Part shown: positions 20,910-32,652 of the stretch, in pieces
Numbering within the stretch: position 1 is the stretch's first letter
Layout of the letters: every line of letters begins with the position of its first letter
Assembly (NCBI GenBank): GCA_032716605.1
Contig: CM064551.1
Span: 45,594,611-45,658,610, forward strand
From: Paralithodes platypus
Taxonomy: Eukaryota > Arthropoda > Malacostraca > Decapoda > Lithodidae
Length of the DNA stretch: 64,000 nt
Reading direction: 5' to 3'
Notes under the pieces: generated by a model
Databases searched by the model: none
Told to the model about the DNA's origin: nothing
Seen by the model: only the letters and a program-made list of their open reading frames with translations
Translations under genes and position numbers: made by a program

Positions 20910-23900
20910 GATCTATCTATTGCCTGACGCCGTGATCCCCGAAGGGGTGGCCACGAACGAACCGCCCCCATGCACCTCTGTCCCCAGTCAGTCGACGCCC
21001 CTCCCCCCAACCAGCACCGCCTTCGTTCATGTACTTCCTCACTCCATCCTTCCACCTCTCATTCGGTCTGTCTCTCCCTCTCTGTCCCTCCACCTCGCTC
21101 TCGTACACCCTCTTAGTCATTCTCTCGCTTTCCATACGTTCCATATGGCCGAACCATCTCAAGTTGTTTCTTTTCACACTTTCCAGCACATCTACCTCCA
21201 CACCACACCTCCTTCTTACTTCCTCATTAGTCTGTCTATCCCTCCATGTAACTCCGCACGCACTTCTTAAGTAATTCATTTCCACTGCTCTCACTCTTGG
21301 TCTGAGTCTCTCAACTAACGTCCATGCTTCGCTTCCGTAAGTCAGTGTCGGGATTACCACACTGTCATGCAAGGACTTCTTCACTTCCATACTGACCACC
21401 CTATTTCTTGTTACTGCTTTCAGCGTTCCTACAACCCTCTTCCCCTGTTGTACCCTCTCCCTCACTTTAGTCCGCATCCATAGTCCCATCTTTACTCAAC
21501 ACACTGCCCAGATACTTAAAAGAGTTGACGATCCCCATAGCCTGACCGTTCAGCTTCACCTCACACTCTGTGAATTCACCCCTTTCGAAGACCATAACCT
21601 TGCTCTTCCCCGCATTTACCTTCAAATTCCGTTTTTCGCACACTGTTCCAAACTCATTTACCAGACCCTGCAACTCCCAATCATTATCACTCATCAAAAC
21701 TGTATCATCCGCAAACAGCAGTTTAGGTAGCTTCCACTCAATTCCCTCCCTTTTCAGCGATACACCAACATCCACTGCTCTTGATAGTATTTCTTTCATG
21801 ACTCCATCCATATATACAGTAAACAACTACGGGGACATCACATACCCCTGTTTCAAACCAACATTCAGGTCAAAGAACTCGCTCTGCTCACTCTCCACAC
21901 GTACTGCCGCCTTTGCACCCTCATACATGCTCTTCACTGCTTTCAGCAACTTGCCATCTACTCCGTATATTCTAAGTACTTTCCACAAACCTTCTCTATC
22001 CACTCTGTCATAGGCCTTCTCCAAGTCCATAAAGGCAACATACACCTTTTGTTTCTTCTCCAGATATTTCTCCACAACACAATTCAGGGTAAAAATCTGA
22101 TCTACACATCCTCTTCCCTTCCTAAAACCTCCCTGCTCGTCGCCTATCCATTTCTCCGTTCTCACTCTCACTCTCTCAATCACTACCCTACTGTATACCT
22201 TCCCTACAACGCTTAGAAGACATATTCCTCGGTGGTTACCACACACTCCTCTTTCCCCTTTGCCCTTATATAGGGGGACTATTATGCCAGTCTTCCAGTC
22301 ATCGGGTGCACTCCCCTTCTCCCATGCTAGTTTGCACATTTTCCATACCCATTCGATCACTATCTCACCACCATACCTCAACATTTCCCCACACACTCCA
22401 TCTGTTCCTGGTGCTTTCCCCAACTCTCCCTGGCTTTTCATGGCTCTTTTCATGGCTTCCCACACTTCTGACCTCCTGATCCCCACCTCCTCCTCCACTA
22501 CTTCTCTTCTTCTCCCTCCCATACCATATCCAGCTATGTTTGCTGGCTCTTCATTCCTTACATTTAGCAACTCATTGAAGTACTCCCTCCATCTTTTGAC
22601 TCTCTCTTGCTTCTCAGCTAGCATTCTCTCATTCTTATCTTTTACACCCTTACTGTTTCCCTTGCTACCTTCCCTAACTTTCTTGACTTCTTTCCAGAAC
22701 AGTTTCTTACTCTCCCTCCATTTTACACTCAGATTCCTTCCAAATTCCTCATCTACTCTTCTCTTACTTTCCTTCACTACTCTCTTCACCACCCTCTTAC
22801 TCTCCACGTACCTCGCTCGTTTCTGTCTCTCGAAATCTTCCTTCCCTCTACTACCCAACCACTCTTTATATGCTTTCTTCTTTTCTTCCACAGCTATTCT
22901 TACCTCTTCTGTCCACCATGCTGTACCTTTCACTCCCCTCCCTCTTTTCCTCACTCCACACACCTCCTCACATGCTGCACAGATCTCATCCTTAAACACC
23001 TTGCTCATCTCCTCCACTTCCTCCATAACTTCCAGGTTGAACCCCCCTAGTCGTCTTTCCACTGCTCTCCTGTATTCCTCCCTGACTTCCTCCTCCTGCA
23101 ACCTCTCCACCCTCCTCACCATTCCACCCTCCTCTTGCCTCCCTCCAGCTCTCCTCACCCACTTCTTTTGTATCCTAACCTTAGCTACCACTACATAATG
23201 ATCAGACAGACCCCCTCCAATACCCCTATACACCCTAGCATCCATCACAGATTTCTTCATTCGTTCATCCACACATACATAATCAATCAATGACTTTCGT
23301 TCCACCACTGTCTCATCCTTCATCGTCAACATCCGTTTCCATATGTACCTGTGGATCATTCTGTGTCGGAAGAAGGTGTTGGCTATCCACAGCCTCCTCC
23401 CCACACATACGTCCACAAGTGCACTACCATTCCCATTCACCTCTGATGGTACCCCTCACCCTCCCACCACTCCCTCAACTTTCCTATCACCCACCTTACC
23501 ATTCATATCCCCAATCAGAAATATTCTTTCGTTCTTGTCAAACTTCTCCAGGCACGCCTCCACATTCATCCAGAACTCCTCTTTCTTTCTTTCAAGTTTA
23601 TCCTCTGTCGGGGCATACACGCATACAATCACCCACGTTTGTATTCCTACTTTTATTCTCACCCACACAATCCTTGAACCCACAGACCCATACTCTCTTA
23701 CACATTCCTTCCATTTGCTACTTACAAACAAACACGCACCTTCTCTCGCTGTTCCTTCACTCACTCCAGCACACACACCCATTCCACACTCCCACTCTCT
23801 CACATCTGAACCTTTCCATTTGGTCTCTGTCATTCCACATATATCCAGCCTGGCATTCACTAGCACTTCCAGAACCTCTCTCTCTTTTGTGCCATCATTC

Positions 23901-23926
23901 ATGCCACTAACATTCCATGTAGCCAT
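20910..23926 (-). mobile_element. RTE-like LINE, nearly full length
   Basis: The minus strand encodes an AP-type endonuclease followed by reverse transcriptase in one polyprotein, with no recognisable gag ORF. It ends in a short (GATA)n tail at 20910-20921, which fits RTE-like elements. A 5'-truncated sister lies at 40397-40799. Confidence 0.8.
20917..23926 (-). pseudogene. RTE endonuclease-reverse transcriptase, three breaks
   Basis: It nicks target DNA and reverse-transcribes the element RNA. The endonuclease begins MATWNVSGMND (23926) and continues with MTETKWKG, VYAPTED, IGDMNGKVGD and, after a stop near 23455, KSLIDYVCVDERM and GLSDHYVVV. Reverse transcriptase motifs are KAPGTDGV, NHRGICLLSVVGKVYSRV, DEQGGFRKGRGCVDQI, VAFMDLEKAYDRV, GLKQGYVMSP and LLFADDTVL (about 21720). 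After the RT, LTYGSEAWTL and WRDRQTNEEVRRR lead to a C-terminus ending GDHGVRQ. The breaks are a stop near 23455, an amber codon at 21827 directly before LFTVYMDG, and a frameshift near 21470-21489. The FADD catalytic residues are intact. The stop codon TAG overlaps the first GATA tail unit, so there is virtually no 3' UTR. Confidence 0.85.
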
Positions 23927-24843
23927 TCTCAGAATGTCCGAAGGAATGTCCTTAGTCAGTCGTGGTTCGTCAACATAGGTTCCGTCCGCATCCGAGGCTG
24001 TTCTTTCGTTTTTCTTTGCTTAGGTAATTGCAATGGTGATAACTATATTTAAGGAAAAAATACACAAAACACGATATATAAGTATTGTTGCAATATATTT
24101 CTCTCATTATGTGAGAGGAAACTATATAATATGAGAGTTGAGACTAAGCCGAACGAAAGAATGTGATACGTGTAGTATTTCTGTTATGCAGTGTTTCTGG
24201 AGAAATGTGAGATATTCTGATACAACTTTCAACTCTCTAACTGGGTGAGGGCTGGCACTTAATTCCAATATGATACACTAACAACAGGCAATAAATAAAG
24301 ACACATGACAAGTCAACACAATATTTTATTCAATCAATAGCAGAGGTTCATAATACATGTACATTTTAATAGATTAATGATGAGGTATGGTAAAAGAAGT
24401 ACAATAATGGTTAGTACAAATATAGAGATCAAAGTCTCACAAATACAGACAATCAATATTTGACAACAATATGGTGACGTCAATAGAGACAATAAATTGG
24501 TATAACAGATAGAGGTAATTATCCTCAAAGTACATATGAATCGTTCTAAAATAGGATCTCTTAAATGGATCCGCAGAGGGTGCACAAAGCTAAAATACCG
24601 TCCGGGCAAAAGGGATTTAAGTCCACGGTATATATTGACAAAGACTGAATGGTTACAGCAAAACACAAGAACGATCTAAACACATCAAAAGATGAACAAT
24701 AGTGATAATGATTCACTGACAAAGAATAGATAACAGATGGATAGCAAACATGCACAAAGATTAGCTTACGTTAATATAAGTTAGACTCAATTGTAACATA
24801 GAGTCCTAGTATTGAAGCACTCAACTCTGCTAGGCAAACGTTC
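23927..24843. other. non-coding; 24230-24843 may be an old LTR fragment
   Basis: No gene is supported. The right part (GCTTACGTTAA followed by a GTTAGACTC-like motif, A-rich signals, TTTATTCAATCAAT) has the composition and a short shared motif (GCTTACGTTAAYWT) of the Gypsy LTR at 28224-30036. BEL/Pao element 2 would be inserted into it. The evidence is thin. Confidence 0.3.
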
Positions 24844-25391
24844 TATCCTGTTTATTATTCCTAGGGGGTAGAGGAGAAATGGATATAAATTAAATAATTA
24901 AACCTGGAAAGATGAATTGGCCTAGGCTATAAAAATGATACCGGGTCGGCGTTTGACTTACTTGTAAACATGTATGTGTAGGTTATCTGTGGTAGCCCCA
25001 GTAATATCTATGAAGTACTTCTAGTATTAAAGGAACTTAGCTGTGATGCAAAGAGTGTAGATTAGATGATGGACATGTCAGTAGGTGAATATCAGGGATG
25101 TTTTGTTGTTATGTGGCAGCAGCTGGCGGTCTGTAGTTAGCGGGACGAAGTCTGTGTGAAGTGTGTCTGATATTCCCTTTTATCGTGACAGTATAAAATA
25201 TATTTAAGGGTTCTATATCATCCCCCGTGATTAAATATTAAGGGAAAATAGACTAAGATATAATTGGTGCAACCACAGTAATATTTATCCACAAAGATAA
25301 ATAAAGTAATGCGTATAAACAAAAACGAACCAGCTGTCGTGAACCCGGGAAATTCAAACTACGGTATATATGCCAGCTAGGATTCACGACA
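24844..25391 (-). repeat. 3' LTR of BEL/Pao element 2
   Basis: This matches 37184-37726 along its entire length, with about 17 differences including a 6-bp indel. On the minus strand it is preceded by a purine-rich stretch (TGGTGGTGGAGTA), a plausible polypurine tract. Confidence 0.85.
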
Positions 25392-25420
25392 TACTCCACC
25401 ACCAGTTATATACAAAGTAT

Positions 25421-28223
25421 TTACAATTGTCCCGTCACGATCATGGATCGCCACAACTGGGAGGAACCCAAAGCAGCCCAACGTGACGGCCTCTGAGGGG
25501 TATCACCTCGGTCCGCCCCAGTAGCAGGAAGGATATTATCAGAGTTCGGCTTGCTTTCGCCATCCACTACCTCTAAATCTATCTCTAGTGGGTATAGCTT
25601 AACCACCGGTCTGGTGGTCAAACCGGCTCCTGTTTTTACCTGAACTATCCTACATTCGTGGTCAGGACCACGAAGAAGTTTCATTATCCGACCTCTACGC
25701 CAAAAAAATCGGGGGCCGTCATCATGTACTAGAACGACGTCCCCAACTTGCGGCGATGCTATCCCTCTTTTTACCATTAAGTGACAATGTTGCTCCCTGA
25801 GTGCTATTAAAATAATCAGTGCTCCACCTTTTCCACAGGTCGTGTGAGAGTTTCGTTACATATTGGAAGCGTTGGTTGACGGAATCGTTGTTACGCCACG
25901 TCGTGTCCTTGAGATCTTCATCCGTGACTTCTCGCCTTGGAAAGCTTCTGATCCGCCTCCCATGAACCAGTTGTGAAGGAGTGATGGGTAGAGGGTCCTC
26001 AAGATCACTGTAGGTGTAGCCAAGCGGGCGATAATTGACTGTGGCCTCGAGCTCCAGTAATACCGTATTCAGTTCCTCTGTGGTAACCAATGCTCGACCC
26101 AGTACCTTCTTCAAGCCAGCCTTTAGGATGCCAATGACCCGTTCCCATATGGCACCGAACCATGGCACCCTGGCCGGTATAAACCGCCACTCGCACTTGA
26201 ATTCCGCTAGAGTACATTTTAACCTTGCATCATCTATCAACTCCCGTAATGTACTGGCTCCGCTAACAAATGTGGTGGCATTATCACTCATCATAATCTC
26301 AGGGTAACCCTTCCTGCTACTAAACCTACAGAACGCATGCAAAAATGATTCGCAGGAGAGGTTAGACACCGTCTCTACATGGACCGCTCTAGTAACTGCA
26401 CAGGTGAATAAGACTACATATAATTTACTTACAGTACCCCCTTCTCTTTTACTGGCAAGGCACCTGTGTAGTCAACCCCCGTTACCTGGAAAGGACTCAC
26501 TTCCTGAACCCTAAACTTCGGCAATGGAGGGGCCTGTACAGCACGGTATGATGTACCTTGCAATCTCTTGCAGAGGATACATCCCCTTAAGGCTTTCTTT
26601 ACTACCTGTCTAATCTTGGGGATCCACCATCTTTGCCTTATGTAATTTACAACATAACTAACACCACTATGGTTACACACTTTGTGGCAGTAATTACTGA
26701 GGAGAGTGGCTATACGATGTTTATTAGGGATAAGGATAGGGTACTTGGCGCTATCATGTAAAGCTGACAAGTGTAGCCTACCTCTACAGCGTATCATGCC
26801 TCCCTCCATATAGAGGCCTAACTACTTCACTATATTGCTTGGTGTGCCCTGTCCTTTTGACAAATAATGGTGTTCCTCAGAGTAAGCTTCTCTCTGAGCT
26901 ACCTTAATCATGGCTGACTCTGCTGCTCTTAATTCCGGCACCGTCAAGTATGCCGGTTTTGCCTGATAGTTCCCTTGTGTCTTCTCTCTAAGAGTCCTAA
27001 TAAACCTAAGGACCCATGCCATTACATGCCATGACTTCATATATGAGCCATACCGGTCCCAATTCAATATGGCAGTAGGGGCAACCAGTACCGGCAATGA
27101 CAGGGTTCCTTCTTGACTCGTGTTACAACCCACAGTGGTGTCCCCTCCTATTGAGCCCCCTATTGGGCCATGATCAGGCCATAGCATTTGGTGAGGTAGC
27201 CATGTGGGCCCTCCCCACCAAAGCGAAGAAGCAACTAAGGACACATATGAAATCCCTCTGGTGACTAGATCACTGGGGTTGTCCTCTGTGGACACATAAC
27301 GAAAATGAGTGCTGGGGACTAATGACTTTATCTCATCAACTCCATTTTGAACATATATATATGCAAAATCTTTTTACTAGACAACCAGCATAGGGTTATC
27401 TGGCTGTCCGACCAGAGGTATACATTCTCTATAATCAGCTCGTCCGCGTAGGCCTCACATATATAACATGTGAGACGAGCTGCGAGAACAGCAGTCAACT
27501 CCATCTTAGGTATGGTGAGGGACTTAATAGGTGCCACCTTAACTTTGGCCATTACTAACCTACTCACCTCATCACCAACCGCATAGGCCGCTACACCATA
27601 TGCTACTGAGCTAGCGTCACTAAATAGGTGCAGCGTAACCCTCTTAGAATTAGTGACCTGACGGGGAAACATGATACCTGTACTATCTATCATATCGTCA
27701 TAAATACCCTGCCAGTTAGCTCTCATGTCATCTGGAATGGGTACATCCCAGCCACACTCTAATCTCCACAAGTCCTGTACGAACCTCCACGCCCGGATGG
27801 TTACCAGTAGCAACACTCCTAGAGGATCGAAAACACTCGCGGTTAGACTTAGAGCCTCGCGTTTTGTAACCAATGCAGGGCTACTTCCGCGGCAATTAAC
27901 CTGTAACATATCCTTATCAGTCAGCCAGTGAACGCCAAGTACCTTAACCCCGTCTTGTTTGGCGGAAGCTATACCCTTCAGGTGCAACAGTTCCCGCAAA
28001 CTCTCATTATTTGTGACCCACTCACGAAAAGACAGGTTAGCGCTGGAAAATATTCTACGGGCATCCCAACATTGTTGTTGCAAATCACTTACATCATCAC
28101 CAGTCCCCTGTAAGTTATCAATATACAACCCCCTTTTTAGCTTATTAACTACTTCACTGTTCTCCTGTATCATAGACAGGTGTTTTTGAATGGTAGCATT
28201 AAGGAGGAACTGGGAACAGGTGG
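25421..28223 (-). pseudogene. BEL/Pao element 2: RT end, RNase H, integrase, DUF5641
   Basis: The 3' half of the polyprotein starts abruptly at 28223 inside the reverse transcriptase (TCSQFLLNATIQKHL) and carries YIDNLQGTGDD. It continues through the RNase H-like region (KREALSLTASVFDPLGV, KVKVAPIKSLTIPKMELTA, WSDSQITLCWL). A frame break lies near 27330. STEDNPSDLVTRG (27295 onward), the H2C2 region (26809-26429) and a second break lead to the integrase core at 26369-25722 (MMSDNATTF; WFGAIWERVIG, with the first Asp in VDYTGALP). The DUF5641-like C-terminal domain follows at 25777-25421 (VGDVVLVHDDGPRFFWRRGRI, VVKLYPLE). It is closely parallel to element 1 but more complete at the integrase end. 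Its protease and RT N-terminal half (about 1.2 kb by comparison with element 1) are absent. Confidence 0.85.
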
Positions 28224-30036
28224 TGTTACGACCGGCACTACGAAATAAACAAGGGCACTTAATAATGGACTAGATGATAGGCTATATCTGCAACAACGGC
28301 CATTTGTTATATCTATTACAAGGTACGCTAATTCCAAACCCTCGAACTATTACGCCGGTGAACAAAAACACTTAAAACCCTCCAGAGTTAATCTACTGGA
28401 TAACGGGATATCAATTAACTGGGTTTTAGTGCACTTCTACAAAGGCTTTCCGATGACGGCAAAGCCAACTCACAACAGGAGTACTTACGTTACGAAAATG
28501 CTCTTAAGTAATAACAATGCTTGAGTAAACTATATAAGATTTAATAAAGGAATAATTGCTTACGTTAACTTTAGTGTGAGTCAGTACTCAACACTAAACT
28601 CTTCAATGCTCTATGAAAACACTGGAAGTCTAGTCCTATAGCAATCAGATAAGGAATCTTCTGAAAAGGTCTGATGCTCTAAGATGCTCGTTAATACAGA
28701 ACAGAAATAATGCAGGGGCAGGACACCAAAGCGTGTATCTTAAATACACCAATAAGTAGGATACATATATATAACGAGGGAGTACAACAACTCTGTGACA
28801 GCACTAATAATAACCACGCAAAACCAGTACTTCCTTAGCCAACGTAACAGCCAAACTGGGTTGTGCACTATGCATCAACCTAGGCTAAAATAAGGCGTGA
28901 ATAATTCCTAAAGCATACACAAGAAAGTTAATAAACACAATGCTGTCTTTCTCACTAATAAAGTCTAGCAGTGGCATAAAAGGTATCAGGAAACTAGGCA
29001 GAGTGCAAGCATGCTCGTAGCCTACTGTCTCCCCTTGAACAGATTTCCCTTATGTTACGTTAAGTGACTTGGAGGCTCTCTTGGTAAGTCCAGATCTCTA
29101 GTATCTGGTCTTGCCCTGGCGCTCCACAAAGGTCAACACAATGAGGTAGCAAGCATACAGATAAGTATAGGCAAAAGCCCTTCACCTGTATACTGCTACA
29201 CTCACAAAGGAAAATATGCACAAGGGTTACAGGATAGCTAGCTTCGTCGATGTTGTACAGGCCCTGACTTGCCACATACATAACTCAGACAACGACTAAA
29301 GATACCTTCCACTGTCTAGCATTAAATAATGGGAAAGAACAGCTCAATAATTAGAAGCACCCCAACACTAGGCTACCATATGACTATGACTCTAATAATC
29401 CCTAAAACTAGTGCAAACATAAATGTGAGAGCTGGTGCTGGTAATACGACTGGCCGACTATGGAAATCGTATGAAGAACCAGAAGGGATAAGTAATTGAA
29501 TAAAGAGAGAAGTATGAAAACGAAGATCAGAGAGAGAGAAAGTAGTACAGGGGGTTATATGGGGGGGACAGATTGCAAAGGACATGTAGGACCAAGCACG
29601 CTGCGCCAAGCTCTAAAGGAGACACGAGGGCAGGAGCCCGCACCACCGTCCCAGGACAGCGGCCGCCAATCACAGACGACTACGTCATGAAGAGCAAGCG
29701 TCCTATGACGTAGACAGGCCCGCCGGCCAATCACGGGCGTGGGAGACTCCTCCGAGTGCGGGAGGCAAACGTACATACACACGCACACACTACCACCTCG
29801 CTGCCTACTCCGCTCTCTCTCTCCTTAACTTCACACAATGCATCTTATATTCTATGAATGATATAAAATACTTCCAAGTGTCACAGACAAGAATGAAGAC
29901 TACCACTGATATGTCTGTGACAACATGAACTCTATAAAAGAAAGAACATCGTTCTACGATTATTGTAGCCCATATCACTGCCCTGGCGAGCGCTAGCGAG
30001 TTACGAGTGCATTCTGGCAAGCTGGCCAGCGTAACA
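28224..30036 (-). repeat. 3' LTR of the Gmr1-like Gypsy
   Basis: On the minus strand it begins TGTTACGCTGGCC at 30036, directly after a purine-rich GGGCGGGG, and ends GGTCGTAACA at 28224. TG...CA ends and the inverted TGTTAC/GTAACA termini support LTR boundaries. There is no matching 5' copy in the window to confirm it. It contains a CCTGGCGAGCG motif like the foldback at 701-798. Confidence 0.55.
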
Positions 30037-30444
30037 CCCCGCCCAAGATGTGGGACGTTTCAGCCCCAGGTGAACTCCACATCTGACCAGACAGAATGCT
30101 CACCAACCCCGCATCACCCAGCTACTCTCCCAAGTTGTGAAAACAAGGCACGATCACAAACATAAAACACTGTATTATAAAAAAAATCTGCACAACACTT
30201 CCCCAAAATAATAGCATCATAATAATTATATCACGCTCAACGAGCAAACTTCACCAAGCCTAGCCTACTAAGACAACAACTCAAAGTGTCTTAGATGCTT
30301 GCTGTGATATACTGCACTTATATACTATCAAAAAGAAAGAGTTTTTATGTGAGGTTTTTATATTTTTAATAGTGTTTTTGGCGGCATTGCACTATAGGGG
30401 CAAGCCTAATTTTTCTCCACTCCACCAAACACACCTGTGGTGAT

Positions 30445-31023
30445 CTACCCTGGATCCTCCACCCTGGACAAACAGTCAGCAATCACATTGTCACAACCGG
30501 CAATATGGCGAATGTCCAGATTATACTCCTGCAACATTAAAGACCATCTAGTTAGCCTCATATTCCGGTTGTGGAACTGATTAAAAAACTTCAAAGGGTG
30601 GTGGTCAGTGTAAATCACCACGACTGGGCCAAAAGCAGGAACATACACCTCAAAGTGCCTAAGCGCCAGCACAATAGCCAGAAGCTCCTTCTCAACTACT
30701 GAATAGTTCTTTTGCGCTGAGTTGAACTTTCTCGAAAAGAAGCTTACTGGGTGTTCCACACCTTCCTTATCTGTCTGTAACAAGACGGCACCAGCCCCTA
30801 CGCCGCTAGCATCTGTCGCTAGCTGAAAAGGTCTAGAAAAGTCGGGGGCCCTGAGTATGGGGTGAGTGCACAACAGATGCTTCACCAGTGAAAAAGCCTT
30901 CTCACACTCAGGTGCCCACCCAAACTTTTTTGTCTTTGCCAATAAGTCCGTCAGAGGAGCCAACACCGAGGAGTATCCGCGGATGAATCTGCGGTAATAC
31001 CCAATCATGCCCAAGAACCTCAT
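30445..31023 (-). CDS. Gypsy RNase H domain (192 aa)
   Basis: RNase H of the Gypsy polymerase, degrading the RNA strand during reverse transcription. It begins MRFLGMIGYYRRFI (end of the RT connection) and contains the conserved FQLATDASGVGAGAVL, SVVEKELLAIVLALRHFEVY and IYTDHHPLKF, ending DNVIADCLSRVEDPG. The Asp/Glu/Asp set is intact. It is separated from the RT by a frame change and a run of 22 G (C on the coding strand) at 31082-31103. A usual Gypsy would continue into integrase after the LSRV motif; here the frame ends and the LTR region follows. Confidence 0.85.
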   Translation of the reverse strand: MRFLGMIGYYRRFIRGYSSVLAPLTDLLAKTKKFGWAPECEKAFSLVKHLLCTHPILRAPDFSRPFQLATDASGVGAGAVLLQTDKEGVEHPVSFFSRKFNSAQKNYSVVEKELLAIVLALRHFEVYVPAFGPVVVIYTDHHPLKFFNQFHNRNMRLTRWSLMLQEYNLDIRHIAGCDNVIADCLSRVEDPG

Positions 31024-31197
31024 GATCTGTCTTTTGGTGGTCGGCCTGGGGAACTGGTTAATAGCCTGTATCTTGGTAAAAGGGGGGGGGGGGGGGGGGG
31101 GGGCACACCTGGCCTAACCCTACCACAAACCCCAGATACTGCACAGTTGCCCGAACAAAGTCACATTTGCCCAGATTGACCACCAAATGAGCCTCAC

Positions 31198-32607
31198 TTA
31201 GCTTCCTGAACAGTGCCCCGATGTGCTCGCAATGGCTCTCACAAAGTCATCGTCGTAAATTATCACATCATCAAGATAAACGGTGCAGTTAGGGATCTCC
31301 GCCACTAACTCGTTCATCAGGCATTGGAAAGTTGCAGGTGCATTCTTCAGCCCATACGGCATAACGTTGCAACGGTAAGTATTCCCATCCACCACAAACC
31401 CGCACACCTGCTTCGCCCGCTCAGACAATGGCACCTGCCAGTAACCCTTGACAAGATCCATCTTGGTGAGGTAACGTGCACACCCGATCTTATCAACACT
31501 GTCATCTACGCGGGGAAGAGAGTAGGCATTGGTGGGAGTTAAACCGTTCAACTGCCTGAAGTCAATGCAAAACCTGACCTTGCCATCTGGTTTGGGCTGC
31601 AGAGTGATGGGAGATGTCCACCTAACCGCCCCTTTTTCTATCAGTCCTCTCTCCAACATGTAGCCTAACTCCACTCGGAGAGCCGGAAGTTTAATGGGAG
31701 GTACACGATAAGGCACTGATTTAAAGGGGGGGTGGTCTCCAACGTCCACATCATGCACCGCATGAGTTGTGAGGCCTGGGTGCTCGGCAAACACAGTGGG
31801 GTATGAACAAAATAGGTGCTGGATCGCTGCACGCTGTTGCTCAGGCAGGTGCTCTAGCGCCTCAACAGCCACCTGGTTCGTGTTCCCCGCCCACTGATCC
31901 GCCGAGACATGACAATCCCAGCTCTCCTCCACCTGGGCCTCACTGCCCCCCTCTCCTTCTCCACCTTGGCCGCTGCAAGCCAACACAGGGACAGTAGGCT
32001 GCTCAGGTGGGCGCCTCACAAACTCTTTTAGCAGGTTCACATGACAGAGCTGATTTTTCTTCCGCCTATCCGGAGTAGCCACAAGGTAATCTAGGTCAGA
32101 CAACTTCCGCACGACCTTGTAAGGACCGACAAACTTAGCCGACAGGGGATGGCCTACTAAGGGCAATAAGACCAAAACCTCCTGTCCAACCACAAACTCC
32201 TGGAGCTTTGCCTTAGTGTCATATCGATCCTTCATCAAAGCCTGATTATCTACCAAATTTCTCCCTGCCAACTCCAGGCTCTTCAGCATCCTGTCCCTAC
32301 TCTCGAGGACATACTTAATTAGAGAACATGGCTGCACAGTCCCTTCCCAGATTTCCTTAACCATGCTCAGGGGACCTCTAAGCTGATGGCCGAAAACTAG
32401 CTCGTTGGGGCTAAACCCAAGGCTCTCCCCAGGTACCTCTCTTGCCGCAAACAAAACGTACGGAAGCCCCAGGTCCCAATCCTTTCCGTTCTCCAAACAG
32501 TAGCACCGCAACATGCTTTTCAGAGTGGAATGCCATCTTTCCAACACCCCTTGACTCTCTGGGTGATAAGCTGAAGAGAATACCGTACGAATCCCATGCT
32601 GCTGCAT
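31198..32607 (-). CDS. Gypsy integrase C-half fused to reverse transcriptase (469 aa)
   Basis: One continuous frame encodes first the end of the integrase core (YHPESQGVLERWH, catalytic Glu near residue 23). The integrase C-terminal domain with a GPY/F-type motif (KFVGPYKVVRKL) and CHVNLLKEF follows. The reverse transcriptase comes next: GLIEKGAVRWTSPITLQPKP, RFCIDFRQLNGLTP, YLTKMDLVKGYWQVPL, MPYGLKNAPATFQ and VYLDDVIIY with the YLDD active site. This order (integrase before RT) is the hallmark of Gmr1-like Gypsy elements, first described from deuterostomes. Because both domains share one frame, the order is not caused by rearrangement. It ends by a frameshift just after YLDD (RT thumb continues in another frame to about 31105). 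Confidence 0.85.
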   Translation of the reverse strand: MQQHGIRTVFSSAYHPESQGVLERWHSTLKSMLRCYCLENGKDWDLGLPYVLFAAREVPGESLGFSPNELVFGHQLRGPLSMVKEIWEGTVQPCSLIKYVLESRDRMLKSLELAGRNLVDNQALMKDRYDTKAKLQEFVVGQEVLVLLPLVGHPLSAKFVGPYKVVRKLSDLDYLVATPDRRKKNQLCHVNLLKEFVRRPPEQPTVPVLACSGQGGEGEGGSEAQVEESWDCHVSADQWAGNTNQVAVEALEHLPEQQRAAIQHLFCSYPTVFAEHPGLTTHAVHDVDVGDHPPFKSVPYRVPPIKLPALRVELGYMLERGLIEKGAVRWTSPITLQPKPDGKVRFCIDFRQLNGLTPTNAYSLPRVDDSVDKIGCARYLTKMDLVKGYWQVPLSERAKQVCGFVVDGNTYRCNVMPYGLKNAPATFQCLMNELVAEIPNCTVYLDDVIIYDDDFVRAIASTSGHCSGS

Positions 32608-32652
32608 GGTCTGTTTGAAGAGTGTGGACGTGAAATTCGACCCTTGGTCCGA

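Noticed and set aside
22260..23198. 312-codon plus-strand frame rich in Ser/Thr/Leu/Pro
   Set aside because: Antisense shadow of the RTE endonuclease-RT, which shows clear catalytic motifs on the minus strand.
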